From Oscillospiraceae bacterium (lineage in GTDB: Bacteria > Bacillota > Clostridia > Oscillospirales > Ruminococcaceae): DNA of 56,428 nt. Where the stretch lies: contig JAFUNR010000014.1 of assembly GCA_017472965.1 (NCBI GenBank), positions 1-56,428 of the forward strand, given 5' to 3'. The position numbers and the translations under genes are program-made. This document shows, in pieces, positions 39,183 to 48,540 of this stretch. Within the stretch, counting starts at the first letter, position 1; every line of letters starts with the position of its first letter. The notes under the pieces are model-generated. The model was not told the origin of the DNA. It was given only the letters and a program-made list of their open reading frames with translations, and did no database searches.

Positions 39183-41216
39183 TCACAGCGTGTAAAACGG
39201 CGAATTCTCCGGCAGGGTGAAGTCGCCGTTTTTTGCATCGGCAAAGCCGGGATCGGCGGCAAGGCTGCCCTCGTCCCGACCGAAAACGGCCTGCCACTCC
39301 GGCAGTTTCAGCTCTGCGGGGCAGCGGCACATGACAGGGCTGCCGCCCGCGGCATCCCACACCAGATTGCGGCTGCTGCGCTGGCCGCCCACCAGCGGCA
39401 GATACACCTGCTCGCCGTCGGTGAGCAGAATGTTGTGCTCCAGCAGCAGGGCGGGCAGGGCATCATCCCGGTGGTGGTTATTGACAAGACAGTTTCCGCA
39501 GAAGGCGAAGATATTATCCCGCACCACATTATAGCTGCCATAGTGCTGGGTATAGGCGGCGGTTTTGCAGCGGTAGACCAGATTGCGCTCGAACAGCACA
39601 CCGCCCGCACCCTGATCGGCATAGATGCCGTTGCCGCCGTAGTGGTTGGAGGTGACATCATGGATGCGGTTGGCCCGTACCACAGTGCCCGGCTGCTGCC
39701 CCAGCAGATAGATGCCGCCCATATCGGAGAGCCGCCCCATGCCGATGTGGTGGATGTGGTTGCCGCTGATCAGATTACCGTAGGTACTGTTGGGCCCGTA
39801 GCCCCACACCCATCCGGCGGAGATGCCGGTGTAATCCAGAAAGGCGATCTCGTTTTCCGTAATTTCGTTGGAGTGTGCGTGACAGACAAGCACACCGCAG
39901 GCGGCGGCATGACGGCGGCCGCAGTGCAGAATACGGCAGCCGCGCACCGTGATATGATGCGTAGCTTCACGGGGAGAGGTCTCCAGCTGTTCGGCCGCTG
40001 CGCCGAACACCTTGACACCGCCCGCGCCCAGCTGCTCCATCAGGCAGTTTTCCACCCGGATATCGCTGCAGCCGCGCAGGATCTCCACCGCGTGCAAACC
40101 GAGACCGCGCATGGTACAGTCCTCCACCGCGCAGTTTTCGGCATATTCAAAGGTGACGGCGCCGGGTGCGGCGTGCACCGACTGCACATCCGCGCCGCAC
40201 AGCTCGCCGTTTTCATCCGCGCTCATGTAATCGCCGCGGGTGCACAGCAGCTCAAGCCCGCGCAGCCGCACGCCCCGCACGGGGGCATCCGGCCTGCCGG
40301 CAATGCAGAACAGTTTATCCGCAACGGGGGCAAAAATCTCGGTGTTTTCCGCAGTCTCGCCCTCCTGCGGAATGTAGTAAAGCACACCCTCCTTATGGTC
40401 CAGATACCATTCGCCCGGCTCGTTCATGCACAAGGGGATGTTTTCCAGATAATATTCCAGATTGCCGGTGTAGTCCTGCTCATACTCTGCAGTGATGCGG
40501 TAGCGGGTGCGGCAGGCAAGCTCCACGCGGCCGGTTGCGGCATCGTAACTTTTTACCGGACAGTGCTCATCGATCCACCAGTGGTAAAAGCTGACGGTGG
40601 CGTTTTCAATGCCGGAGATCCCCTGCAGATCCTCCTTGCGGGCGACAAACCAGTGAGAGCCGCCGGAGGTATCGTGGATGGGAGCATTTTCGGTGGCAAT
40701 GGCGGGATGCTCGGTGGTGACGGCCCGCAGCGTGCCGTTTTTGGGATAGCGGGCAGGCACGGCGCGGCGTCCGTTGACCACAAGATCGGTGAAACTCCAC
40801 TGTCCTGCCTCCACCTGCGGCAGCTTTGCACACAGGCAGCGCACCCCGTTGAAGCTGCTTTCGTACAGACCTTCGATGCGGCGGCCGCCGATCAGGCGGG
40901 CTTTTTTCTCCGGATGGCTTTCAAAGGTGACACCGCCGGAGGGACAACGCACCGTCTCCATGCCCTCGATACGGGCATACTGGGGGCTGCCGACACAAAC
41001 CGGCTTTTCCAGATAATGATCGCCCATGATGCACACCGTCACGGGCTGGATGCTGCCGGAGGCTCGCATACGCCCCAGCAGCTCCATGGCGCGGTCAAAG
41101 GTTTTCACCGGGCCGATGCCGTACTGCGGCTGTGCTTTATCACAAAAGCCGGTCCAGTCATCGCAGCCCTCGCTCTGGGACAGATAGATCGTGGACGAGG
41201 TATGAAAATTCAGCAT
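39183..41216 (-). CDS. Parallel beta-helix protein, GH141-like glycosidase candidate
   Basis: A 677-residue protein with no signal peptide. An N-terminal region (IYLSQSEGCDDWTGFCDKAQPQYGIGPVKTFDRAM) resembles the start of pectate-lyase-like beta-helices; an inserted beta domain follows with GEWYLDHKEGVLYYIPQEG; then comes a right-handed beta-helix with repeated strands (VTFEYAENCAVEDCTMRGLGLHAVEILRGCSDIRVENCLMEQLGAGGVKVFG, ISGNHIHHIG, VVRANRIHDV, VLFERNLVYR; about residues 330-600). This combination is what I know from GH141, whose founding enzyme is an alpha-L-fucosidase acting on rhamnogalacturonan-II. It starts 9 bases after the similar gene at 41226-43283, with AAGGAGGA upstream. The exact activity is not proven by sequence. 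Confidence 0.65.
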   Translation of the reverse strand: MLNFHTSSTIYLSQSEGCDDWTGFCDKAQPQYGIGPVKTFDRAMELLGRMRASGSIQPVTVCIMGDHYLEKPVCVGSPQYARIEGMETVRCPSGGVTFESHPEKKARLIGGRRIEGLYESSFNGVRCLCAKLPQVEAGQWSFTDLVVNGRRAVPARYPKNGTLRAVTTEHPAIATENAPIHDTSGGSHWFVARKEDLQGISGIENATVSFYHWWIDEHCPVKSYDAATGRVELACRTRYRITAEYEQDYTGNLEYYLENIPLCMNEPGEWYLDHKEGVLYYIPQEGETAENTEIFAPVADKLFCIAGRPDAPVRGVRLRGLELLCTRGDYMSADENGELCGADVQSVHAAPGAVTFEYAENCAVEDCTMRGLGLHAVEILRGCSDIRVENCLMEQLGAGGVKVFGAAAEQLETSPREATHHITVRGCRILHCGRRHAAACGVLVCHAHSNEITENEIAFLDYTGISAGWVWGYGPNSTYGNLISGNHIHHIGMGRLSDMGGIYLLGQQPGTVVRANRIHDVTSNHYGGNGIYADQGAGGVLFERNLVYRCKTAAYTQHYGSYNVVRDNIFAFCGNCLVNNHHRDDALPALLLEHNILLTDGEQVYLPLVGGQRSSRNLVWDAAGGSPVMCRCPAELKLPEWQAVFGRDEGSLAADPGFADAKNGDFTLPENSPFYTL

Positions 41217-41225
41217 GGCTCCTCC

Positions 41226-43283
41226 TTACTGCTTCGGGCGGCGCAGGCCCATTTCGGTCACGGGCAACTCTTCAAAGCCGGGCAGCAGCGCAGAGGGAGC
41301 CCAGCCGTGCAGTGTTGCGAGCATCATATTGTTTTCCATGCGGTTATGGAAGCGGGGATCCAGCGGGCTCAGACCGTCGAAATAGATATCGAAGGGCTTG
41401 TGATCCACGATGACATTGCCGGAGATATTGCAGTAGTGCGGGTAACACTGTTCGGTGCCCGGATCCCAGGTGAGGTACTCCTTCAGGTGGGGATAGGCGG
41501 CATCCCACACCGCTTCATCGCGGGCAAAGGCGGTATACTTCTGCCAGTGCTCGCTGTCTGGATGGGGCTGATCATCGCACCACAGGTCGCCGTCCCAGTA
41601 GCCGTAGCGGCAGAAATAGATCACCCGGTTGGAATTGTCGGTACCGTGCAAAATCAGGTTGTTGGTAAAGGTCATATCGTGGCCGCCGTGCAGGAAATAC
41701 ACGCCCTGACACCGCTCGAACAGATTCTTTGTGACGGTGCAGCCGCCCAGATTGTCATCGCAGTAGACGGCGTAGGTGCCGCTGTGGCTTTCGGCCGCGC
41801 TGCGGATATCGTGAAAATGATTGCAGGCGATGACGGTGCCGCAGGTGGTGTAATCCCGTCCGGCGTAGATGGCGGCGGCATCGTCCGCCATCAGGCACAC
41901 CTCATAGATTTCATTGTATTCGATGCGGTGATCATTGCCGGAAAACAGAATGGCGGCATGGGCGGCGTGATGGATGCAGTTGTGAGAGACCGTGACCCCC
42001 ACGCCGGACAGATTGACCGCCGGCTGGTAAGTGAGGCAGATCTGGGCGAAGTGATGGATGTGGTTGTTGTCGATCACATTGCCGGAGGGGATCAGGCTGC
42101 CCCTGTCGCCGCCGCTGACCATAACACCGCCGCGCCCCAGATGGTGCAGATGGCAGCCGGTGACGGTATTATGATCTCCGTCGATCCGCAGCGCATAACC
42201 TGCCGCATTCTTCACCGTGCATTCCTTCACGGTGATGTGATCGCCGGCAATGCGCACCCCGTCGCCGCGGGTGCAGAGCAGGGTGAGGTTTTCCAGCGTG
42301 ATATGCTCCGCGCCCTCAAAACACAGCAGTTCCTCCGTCAGCAGTGAGAGGGTGATATCCGCATCCTGCAGCGGCGCGGGAGGATACAGGTACAGCAGGC
42401 CGTTTTCCCGGTCCAGATACCACTCGCCGGGAGCATCCAGCTCCTCGAACACATTGTAAAAATAGAACTGGGCGTGTTCACGGATACCGAAGCGGCTCAC
42501 ATATTTTGTTTTCAGCAGGCAGTCGGCGGCATTCACCGGCTCGATAGGGGTGGCGGCATCCGCCCAGTTGTACTGGGGATAGCCGAAGATCCAGTGCTCA
42601 CCGGACTGCCATGCGGCGGCGCGGGCGGCGGTTTCGGTATCCAGCCGCCAGATATCGCCCTCCGGATTGCGTCTTGCGCTCAACGGGCCGACCTCCGGCT
42701 TGGGCACCACCGCACCGTCGCGGAAGGTGGAGTCGCTGGGTCCCTCTTTCACAAGGCACACCGTCTCCAGCCAGCCGGTATCCGGATAACGGGCGATGGA
42801 GAGCCGTTCATCATTGAAGAAAAGCTCGCACCACATGGGCCCTTCGATGGCGTCATCGTAAAATTCCGCACTGTTGTAAGTGCCCACGGCGGGCAGTCTG
42901 CCCCAGTCGGCGGCGCTCAGGCCGTATTGTTTCAAATCGGCACACAGTACCTTTTCACAGGCATCCCCGTGCAGACGGCTTTTTTTCTGCGCAGAGAGCG
43001 GGCGGAAATCTTCGGCCTTCAGCCGCAGACCGCCAGTCAGGCGCACCTCGCCCTCGCCCCGATACACCACGGGGTATTCCGCCGTGCCGGAATCCTGTGC
43101 GGTAAAGCGGATGCCGGCAAGCGTGTATTCCCCGGCGGCGATGTGCACCGTCACCGCATCTGCCCCGCCGGCAGCATGAAATGCGCGCACCGCATCGCGG
43201 GCAGCGGTCAATGTGGCAAAAGGCGCTTCTTTTGTTCCGGAAGCGGCATCACAGCCGGCGGCAGAAATGTAAAAATCTTTCAT
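41226..43283 (-). CDS. Parallel beta-helix protein, GH141-like glycosidase candidate (paralogue)
   Basis: A 685-residue paralogue of the next gene, cytosolic (no signal). The N-terminus FYISAAGCDAASGTKEAPFATLTAARDAVR is a standard opening of beta-helix glycosidases/lyases; the inserted beta domain has GEWYLDRENGLLYLYPPAP; the beta-helix spans about 320-600 (NLTLLCTRGDGVRI, TVKECTVKNAAGYALRI, NTVTGCHLHHLGRGGVMVSGG, NVIDNNHIHHFAQ, HRIEYNEIYEVC, CTVTKNLFERC). Its ATG overlaps the stop of the MATE gene in ATGA. Probable role is removal of a side-chain sugar from an imported plant or host oligosaccharide. Low similarity to the GH141 founder is possible; treat the family as a strong guess. Confidence 0.68.
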   Translation of the reverse strand: MKDFYISAAGCDAASGTKEAPFATLTAARDAVRAFHAAGGADAVTVHIAAGEYTLAGIRFTAQDSGTAEYPVVYRGEGEVRLTGGLRLKAEDFRPLSAQKKSRLHGDACEKVLCADLKQYGLSAADWGRLPAVGTYNSAEFYDDAIEGPMWCELFFNDERLSIARYPDTGWLETVCLVKEGPSDSTFRDGAVVPKPEVGPLSARRNPEGDIWRLDTETAARAAAWQSGEHWIFGYPQYNWADAATPIEPVNAADCLLKTKYVSRFGIREHAQFYFYNVFEELDAPGEWYLDRENGLLYLYPPAPLQDADITLSLLTEELLCFEGAEHITLENLTLLCTRGDGVRIAGDHITVKECTVKNAAGYALRIDGDHNTVTGCHLHHLGRGGVMVSGGDRGSLIPSGNVIDNNHIHHFAQICLTYQPAVNLSGVGVTVSHNCIHHAAHAAILFSGNDHRIEYNEIYEVCLMADDAAAIYAGRDYTTCGTVIACNHFHDIRSAAESHSGTYAVYCDDNLGGCTVTKNLFERCQGVYFLHGGHDMTFTNNLILHGTDNSNRVIYFCRYGYWDGDLWCDDQPHPDSEHWQKYTAFARDEAVWDAAYPHLKEYLTWDPGTEQCYPHYCNISGNVIVDHKPFDIYFDGLSPLDPRFHNRMENNMMLATLHGWAPSALLPGFEELPVTEMGLRRPKQ

Positions 43284-44620
43284 TGTATCTCCATCCTTTC
43301 TTCAAAAAGCCGTTTTCTCATACAGACGCAGATGACAAGCAGGTAGACCGCGGCAAAGAACCATCCCAGCGGATACGAAAGACTGCAGCCCACCACGCCG
43401 AAGCGGGGGATCAGCCAGAAGGCGCACAACAGGTTGCCCAGCAGCTCGAATGCGCCGGCAAACAGCGTCAGACCGCCCAGACCCACGCCCTCGAGAAAGA
43501 TGCGCACCACAAAGATCACCGCCACAAAGATCAGCCCGAAGCCGTAGATGCGCCAGTAATCGGCGCCGTAGGCGATCACGGCGGCAGAATCGAACAGACG
43601 GGCGTAATACCATTTTCCCAGCAGCGCAAAGGCCAGAAAGCAGAGCACACCGTAGCCGGTGCAGCCGAGCGTTGCCAGCTTTAAAAAGGCAAGGCTTCGT
43701 CTGCCCCGTCCCGCCGCATGGTTGGCCGGCACAAACACCGCACAGGCGGCGGAAAAAGCCGACATCACGCCGGTGAGCGGCAGCGAAACACTGAGCACGG
43801 TGATATAATCCAGCGGCAGCAGCCGATTGGTCTGAATAGAAACAGCAAGGTAGCCCACATTGCACAGCAGTGACTGCAGTGCCAAAACCAGCCCGTACCG
43901 CAGAATGCCGCCGATCAGCCGAAGATCCGGCCGCCAGCGGGCGGCATTCGGCCCGAAGCGCAGGCCCCTGCGGCGCAGCAGCAGAATGCTGACTGCCAGC
44001 ACCGCCGCCGCGGCAAGCGCCGCCACGCCCGCCACACCTGCCACACCCAGCCCCAGCAGACCCACCAGCAGTCCTGCCGCCAGCGTGGAGCCGCAGCTGC
44101 TGAGCAGGTTGGCCCAGAAAATGCCCGCCGAACTGCAGACACCGTTGACAACACTGAGGAAATACGAGGAAAGCGACACCAACAGATAGCTGCCGATGTA
44201 GATACGGTAATACTGCCGCACCGCATCCAGCATCTGCACCGGGATCTGCAGCAGCGAAAGGAAGGGCTCTGTCAGCACCAGAAGCAAGCCGCAGGCCGCC
44301 GCTGTAATGAGCGCCACCGCGTAAACAGCGTTTACGGCGCGGTTTTCCGCGGTGCGGCGATCCTGCTGCTGCACGGCGGGCGCGGTGCGGATCCATGCAG
44401 CCGAGACCACGCCGCCCACGATATTCTGCAGCGCACCCATCAGGGTCGCCACCAGCGCGGTAACGGTAAAAGCAGCCTCGCCGATGCAGCGGCTGTAAAT
44501 TTCGTTAGTGAGCGCCGCCGTCAGCAGCGAGATGCCGTTCACCGCCAGCAGCGGCAGCATCACACACAGCAGCACCCGGCGGGGGCTGTCGTGCAGCACA
44601 TCAAATTGCAGGCTTTTCAT
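43280..44620 (-). CDS. MATE-family transporter in a glycosidase operon
   Basis: A 446-residue transporter with about 12 membrane segments, starting at ATG 44618-44620 with AAGGAG upstream. MATE-like halves are visible (LPLLAVNGISLLTAALTNEIYSRCIG; GVMSAFSAACAVFVPANHAAGRG; FVVRIFLEGVGLGGLTLFAGAFELLGNLLCAFWLIPRFGVVGC), and it is only distantly related to the tandem pair at 1490-4466. It overlaps the beta-helix gene by 4 bases, so the three genes are one operon. A MATE protein in a glycan operon may export an aglycone or sugar product rather than drugs. A divergent AraC gene probably controls it; the -10 TATAAT (44658-44663) has no good -35, as expected for an activator-dependent promoter. Confidence 0.85.
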   Translation of the reverse strand: MKSLQFDVLHDSPRRVLLCVMLPLLAVNGISLLTAALTNEIYSRCIGEAAFTVTALVATLMGALQNIVGGVVSAAWIRTAPAVQQQDRRTAENRAVNAVYAVALITAAACGLLLVLTEPFLSLLQIPVQMLDAVRQYYRIYIGSYLLVSLSSYFLSVVNGVCSSAGIFWANLLSSCGSTLAAGLLVGLLGLGVAGVAGVAALAAAAVLAVSILLLRRRGLRFGPNAARWRPDLRLIGGILRYGLVLALQSLLCNVGYLAVSIQTNRLLPLDYITVLSVSLPLTGVMSAFSAACAVFVPANHAAGRGRRSLAFLKLATLGCTGYGVLCFLAFALLGKWYYARLFDSAAVIAYGADYWRIYGFGLIFVAVIFVVRIFLEGVGLGGLTLFAGAFELLGNLLCAFWLIPRFGVVGCSLSYPLGWFFAAVYLLVICVCMRKRLFEERMEIQ

Positions 44621-44674
44621 AAAAACTCCTTGCTGAAAACAGAATGCATTTTTCCTCATTATAACAAGTTCCCC

Positions 44675-44703
44675 TTGCCCGCGCTAGTCATATCGTGTAT
44701 AAT
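44675..44703 (+). promoter_or_regulatory. Promoter of the second AraC gene
   Basis: TTGCCC (44675-44680), 17-base spacer, perfect TATAAT (44698-44703). Confidence 0.6.
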
Positions 44704-44737
44704 TACAGACAGAATTTAGCCGAAAGGAGATGCTGCC

Positions 44738-45553
44738 GTGCAGCCCCTTGATACGGATACCGCCCTGCGCTGTGAGCAGACGGATCACGCATTGCATCAA
44801 AATGTACAGTGCTGCGCCCATGTGCATGCCCGTATGGAGATCATTGCAGTGGATGAAGGCACCCTGCATGTGACGGTTTCCGGACGGGAATACGCGGTGG
44901 AACAAGGGTCCGGCATCTTTGTCGCACCGTTTGAAGCCCACAGCTTTTGCTCCCGCACGCCGAACCACTGCCGCATACTGGAATTTTCCACCGGCTCCGT
45001 ACCCGCCTTTTTTGAGCGGCTGCGCAGCGGCACGCCGGAGAGCCGGATTTTCCCCGTGCCGCCGGAGTGCTTTGCACTGATGGACAAATTTTTGCCGTAT
45101 GACCGCCGTCCGGATATCCTGCATGCGCAGGCCGTCCTGCTGCCGCTGTGCTGCATCCTGTGCGACCACATCCGCTTTGCGCCGGCAGCGCCCCGCTACG
45201 AGGACAGCTTTCTCGCCGCGCTGGATCACATCGACCGCTGCTGCACCCAGCCGGAGCTGACGCTGGAAAGCACCGCGGCGGCGGTGGGGCTGCATCCGGT
45301 CACGCTGAGCAAAAAATTCGCCCGCAGTGCACAGGTGGGCTTTCACACCTATCTGCGCCACAGGCGCACCGTACATGCCGTACAGCTGCTGGAGGATCCC
45401 GCCTGCACCGTCACCGAAGCGGCGTTTCTTTCCGGCTTCGGCAGCCTGCGCAGCTTCAACCGCGCCTTTGCGCAGGTCACCGGCCTGACGCCGTCGCAGT
45501 TCCGCCGGCTGTCCGAGACGGAGAAAAACCGCCGGCTGACCCTGTTTATCTGA
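44738..45553 (+). CDS. AraC-family transcriptional regulator
   Basis: A 271-residue regulator. I use the GTG at 44738 (AAAGGAG at 44723-44729, 8 bases spacing); the nearby ATG at 44730 is out of frame. Residues about 20-100 are a cupin domain (HVHARMEIIAVDEGTLHVTVSGREYAVEQGSGIFVAPFEAHSF), and 165-260 two HTH motifs (LTLESTAAAVGLHPVTLSKKFAR; CTVTEAAFLSGFGSLRSFNRAFAQVTGLTPSQFRRL). It is divergent from the MATE/beta-helix operon by 117 bases between start codons and is its probable activator. Inducer unknown. Confidence 0.92.
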   Translation: MQPLDTDTALRCEQTDHALHQNVQCCAHVHARMEIIAVDEGTLHVTVSGREYAVEQGSGIFVAPFEAHSFCSRTPNHCRILEFSTGSVPAFFERLRSGTPESRIFPVPPECFALMDKFLPYDRRPDILHAQAVLLPLCCILCDHIRFAPAAPRYEDSFLAALDHIDRCCTQPELTLESTAAAVGLHPVTLSKKFARSAQVGFHTYLRHRRTVHAVQLLEDPACTVTEAAFLSGFGSLRSFNRAFAQVTGLTPSQFRRLSETEKNRRLTLFI

Positions 45554-45576
45554 TCGCCTTTTTCCGCTGCAAAAGA

Positions 45577-45617
45577 GATCCGGCCCGCGGCAGCAGCCGC
45601 AGACCGGATCCTTTTTG
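45577..45617. terminator. Terminator after the AraC gene
   Basis: GATCCGG / CCGGATC stem around a GC-rich loop, followed by TTTTT; convergent with hflC. Confidence 0.6.
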
Positions 45618-45654
45618 TTTTATGGCGGCCCATAGCCGCACGGATAATTTATTT

Positions 45655-46584
45655 TCAGTTCTCGTAGAAGATGCGGGCCAGCGGAGAGTTCTCATCCAGC
45701 ACCAGCGTTTTGTTGCTGCCGGTCAGGCTTTCCCGCGCGGCATCCAGCGCGATCATAAAGGTGTAGAACTCTGCCTTTTCGGGGGTATCGTAAGCGGCAG
45801 CAAGGATGTTCATGTACTCGGCATCGCCCTCGGCACGGATGATGACAGCCTCGGCCTCGGCCTCGGAAAGCAGGATCTCGGCCTCCTTTTCCGCCTGGTT
45901 ACGGGTCTTTTTCGCCTCGTATTCACCGTCGGCAGTGTACTGGGCGGCGATCTTTTCACGCTCGGAGATCATACGCTGGTAGACAGCAGCCTTGTTTTCG
46001 GCGGGCATATCCAGCGTTTTGGTCTCGACTGCGGTGATATCGATACCGTACTGGCTGAAGGTATCGTCGCAGTTGGCAAGGATCGCCTCGGCCAGACGGC
46101 CGTCGCGCCCGCTGATGACAGCCTCCTGCGTCATGCTGGAGATGGTGGTTTTCAGCGAGTTATACACCACGGTGTTGATGCGGAATTCCGCATTGGCAAC
46201 GCTGGCGGAAAGGCTCTCGATGAATTTCTGCGGATCGGTGACATGCCATGTGACAAAGCAGTCGGCAATCATGCTCTTTTTATCCGAGGTGATAACATCC
46301 GAAACCGCCAGATCGTACAGCATCAGAGTGTTGGGGATCTTCTGGGTGGTCTGGACGAAGGGCAGCTTGAGGCTGGCGCCCGGCTCATCCACGATGCGCA
46401 CCACAGCACCGAACTGCTTGATGACGGTAAACTCATTGGGGCGGGTGACCACAAGAGAATTGCTGAACAGGATCACGGCGGCCAGCAGGATCAGCAGGAA
46501 CCACAGCCAGCCGGATTTTTTCTTTTTCTGAACGGGGCCGGTCTCCTCCACCGGACGGGCGGTGGCAGTATATACAGTTTCCAT
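45655..46584 (-). CDS. hflC: HflC-like SPFH/prohibitin membrane protein
   Basis: A 309-residue SPFH (band 7) protein. A short cytosolic N-terminus with a lysine patch, a membrane segment at about 25-45 (WLWFLLILLAAVILFSNSLVV), the SPFH domain (about 47-215: TRPNEFTVIKQFGAVVRIVDEPG, LPFVQTTQKIPNTLMLYD) and a coiled-coil rich in Ala/Glu (EREKIAAQYTADGEYEAKKTRNQAEKEAEILLSEAEAEA). HflC with HflK forms a cage around the FtsH protease and modulates it. It follows hflK by 27 bases in one operon. No ftsH in this window. Confidence 0.88.
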   Translation of the reverse strand: METVYTATARPVEETGPVQKKKKSGWLWFLLILLAAVILFSNSLVVTRPNEFTVIKQFGAVVRIVDEPGASLKLPFVQTTQKIPNTLMLYDLAVSDVITSDKKSMIADCFVTWHVTDPQKFIESLSASVANAEFRINTVVYNSLKTTISSMTQEAVISGRDGRLAEAILANCDDTFSQYGIDITAVETKTLDMPAENKAAVYQRMISEREKIAAQYTADGEYEAKKTRNQAEKEAEILLSEAEAEAVIIRAEGDAEYMNILAAAYDTPEKAEFYTFMIALDAARESLTGSNKTLVLDENSPLARIFYEN

Positions 46585-46611
46585 AAATCGTTACTCCTTT
46601 CTGCAGCTGGC

Positions 46612-47547
46612 TCAGCCGGCATTTTTGGTGACGGCGGCGGTGCCGGCATCGGGATCGATGGGCATATAGGTGTGGATATCATCACCCTCGCCCTTGATGA
46701 TCACCTTCAGGTGAGGCAGCACATCGGCCATGGCCTCGTAGAAAAGGCGCTGGCGGGTGATCTCGGGATACTTGCTGTACTCCTCAAACAGCTCGGTGAA
46801 GCGCTGTGCCTGCGCATTGGCCTCGTTGATGCGGGACTGCTTGTAGGCCTCCGCCTGCCGCACCGCTTCGTCGGCATCGGCCTTGGCGGCGGGGATCACC
46901 TCATTATAATACTGCTCGGCGTTATTGGTGGCGGTCTCGGCGCCCTGCTTGGCGGTCTCCACCGCCTTGAAGGCATCCTGCACCTCGATCGTGGGGGGCT
47001 CGGCATCCTGAATGGTGATATTCACCAGCGCGATACCCAGATCCTCCTCCTCCAGACGGGCGGTGATCTTCTCCTTGATGGCGGCCTGGATCTCGCTCTT
47101 GCCGGTGGTGATGACGGAATCCACATCATACAGGCCGATGGTATCGCGGATGTAGCTCTGGGAGAGCATCTTCAGGATGGCCTCGGGATCGCCGGAGGCA
47201 TACATATATTTGACGGGGTCGGTGACCTTCCACTCCAGATAGAAATCCACGCCCACGAAATTGTAATCCACCGTGATCATGGTGGCTTCGCTTTCGATGG
47301 TCTGGCCGGTTTTGGAATCGTAGCCGATCTCGATGCCGTGGATGTTTTTGGAGATGATGGTCTTATCCTGCACAAAGGGGATCAGGAAATGCAGACCGGA
47401 GTTTTCCACCACGCTGGGCTTGCCGAAGGTGGTGACCACCGCGAACTGATCCTCGGTGGTGAAATAGATGCTGGAAAACACCAGCACCGCCGCGGCGACA
47501 ACAAGCACCGCGCATATCACGATCGTTTTGACACTTTTTGCTTTCAT
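46612..47547 (-). CDS. hflK: HflK-like SPFH/prohibitin membrane protein
   Basis: A 311-residue SPFH protein, first gene of the hflKC operon. Membrane segment at about 8-27 (TIVICAVLVVAAAVLVFSSIYF), SPFH domain at 30-210 (DQFAVVTTFGKPSVVENSGLHFLIPFVQ, EWKVTDPVKYMYA, LGIALVNITIQDAEPPTIEVQDAFKAVETA), then a helical coiled coil (AKADADEAVRQAEAYKQSRINEANAQAQRF). The VNITIQDAEPP segment is characteristic of HflK. It lacks the Gly-rich N-terminal tail of proteobacterial HflK. Works with HflC in membrane protein quality control. Confidence 0.88.
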   Translation of the reverse strand: MKAKSVKTIVICAVLVVAAAVLVFSSIYFTTEDQFAVVTTFGKPSVVENSGLHFLIPFVQDKTIISKNIHGIEIGYDSKTGQTIESEATMITVDYNFVGVDFYLEWKVTDPVKYMYASGDPEAILKMLSQSYIRDTIGLYDVDSVITTGKSEIQAAIKEKITARLEEEDLGIALVNITIQDAEPPTIEVQDAFKAVETAKQGAETATNNAEQYYNEVIPAAKADADEAVRQAEAYKQSRINEANAQAQRFTELFEEYSKYPEITRQRLFYEAMADVLPHLKVIIKGEGDDIHTYMPIDPDAGTAAVTKNAG

Positions 47548-47629
47548 CGGAAAACAGCACCTCTCTTATCCGGGTCTTTTCTCCCACTGCCCGCCGCGGA
47601 CCCGCCGCGCGGTGAGCCTGTACTTAATA

Positions 47630-47658
47630 TATAAACCTTCCATCCGGTGGAAAGTCAA
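47630..47658 (-). promoter_or_regulatory. Possible hflKC promoter
   Basis: Minus strand TTGACT (47653-47658), 17 bases, weak TTTATA (47630-47635); TATATT at 47627-47632 is an alternative with 20-base spacing. Confidence 0.4.
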
Positions 47659-47685
47659 GAGTTTTTTCCCTGGATTTCAAAAAAA

Positions 47686-47714
47686 TTAACAAATCGCTGC
47701 TTTTGTGGTATACT
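47686..47714 (+). promoter_or_regulatory. Promoter of the LytTR regulator operon
   Basis: TTAACA (47686-47691), 17-base spacer, TATACT (47709-47714), 35 bases before the start codon. Confidence 0.7.
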
Positions 47715-47749
47715 GAAAGCCAAACCCACTGCAAAAGGAGGTCTGTGCC

Positions 47750-48451
<702 letters not shown>

Positions 48452-48540
48452 TCCCGGCGCAGCGGCGCACAGACGGCCTGTGCCGGATAAAGTTGCTGAA
48501 AGCCGGATACTTTTTTCACATATTCACCGGAGGTGCCGCC

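Noticed and set aside
39435-42347. 970-codon plus-strand frame opposite the beta-helix genes
   Set aside because: Repetitive Val/Ile/Ala/Gly translation created by the beta-helix repeats on the other strand; no start signals.
45148-47634. Long plus-strand frame opposite hflKC
   Set aside because: Shadow of the coiled-coil and SPFH coding sequences; hflK and hflC are certain.
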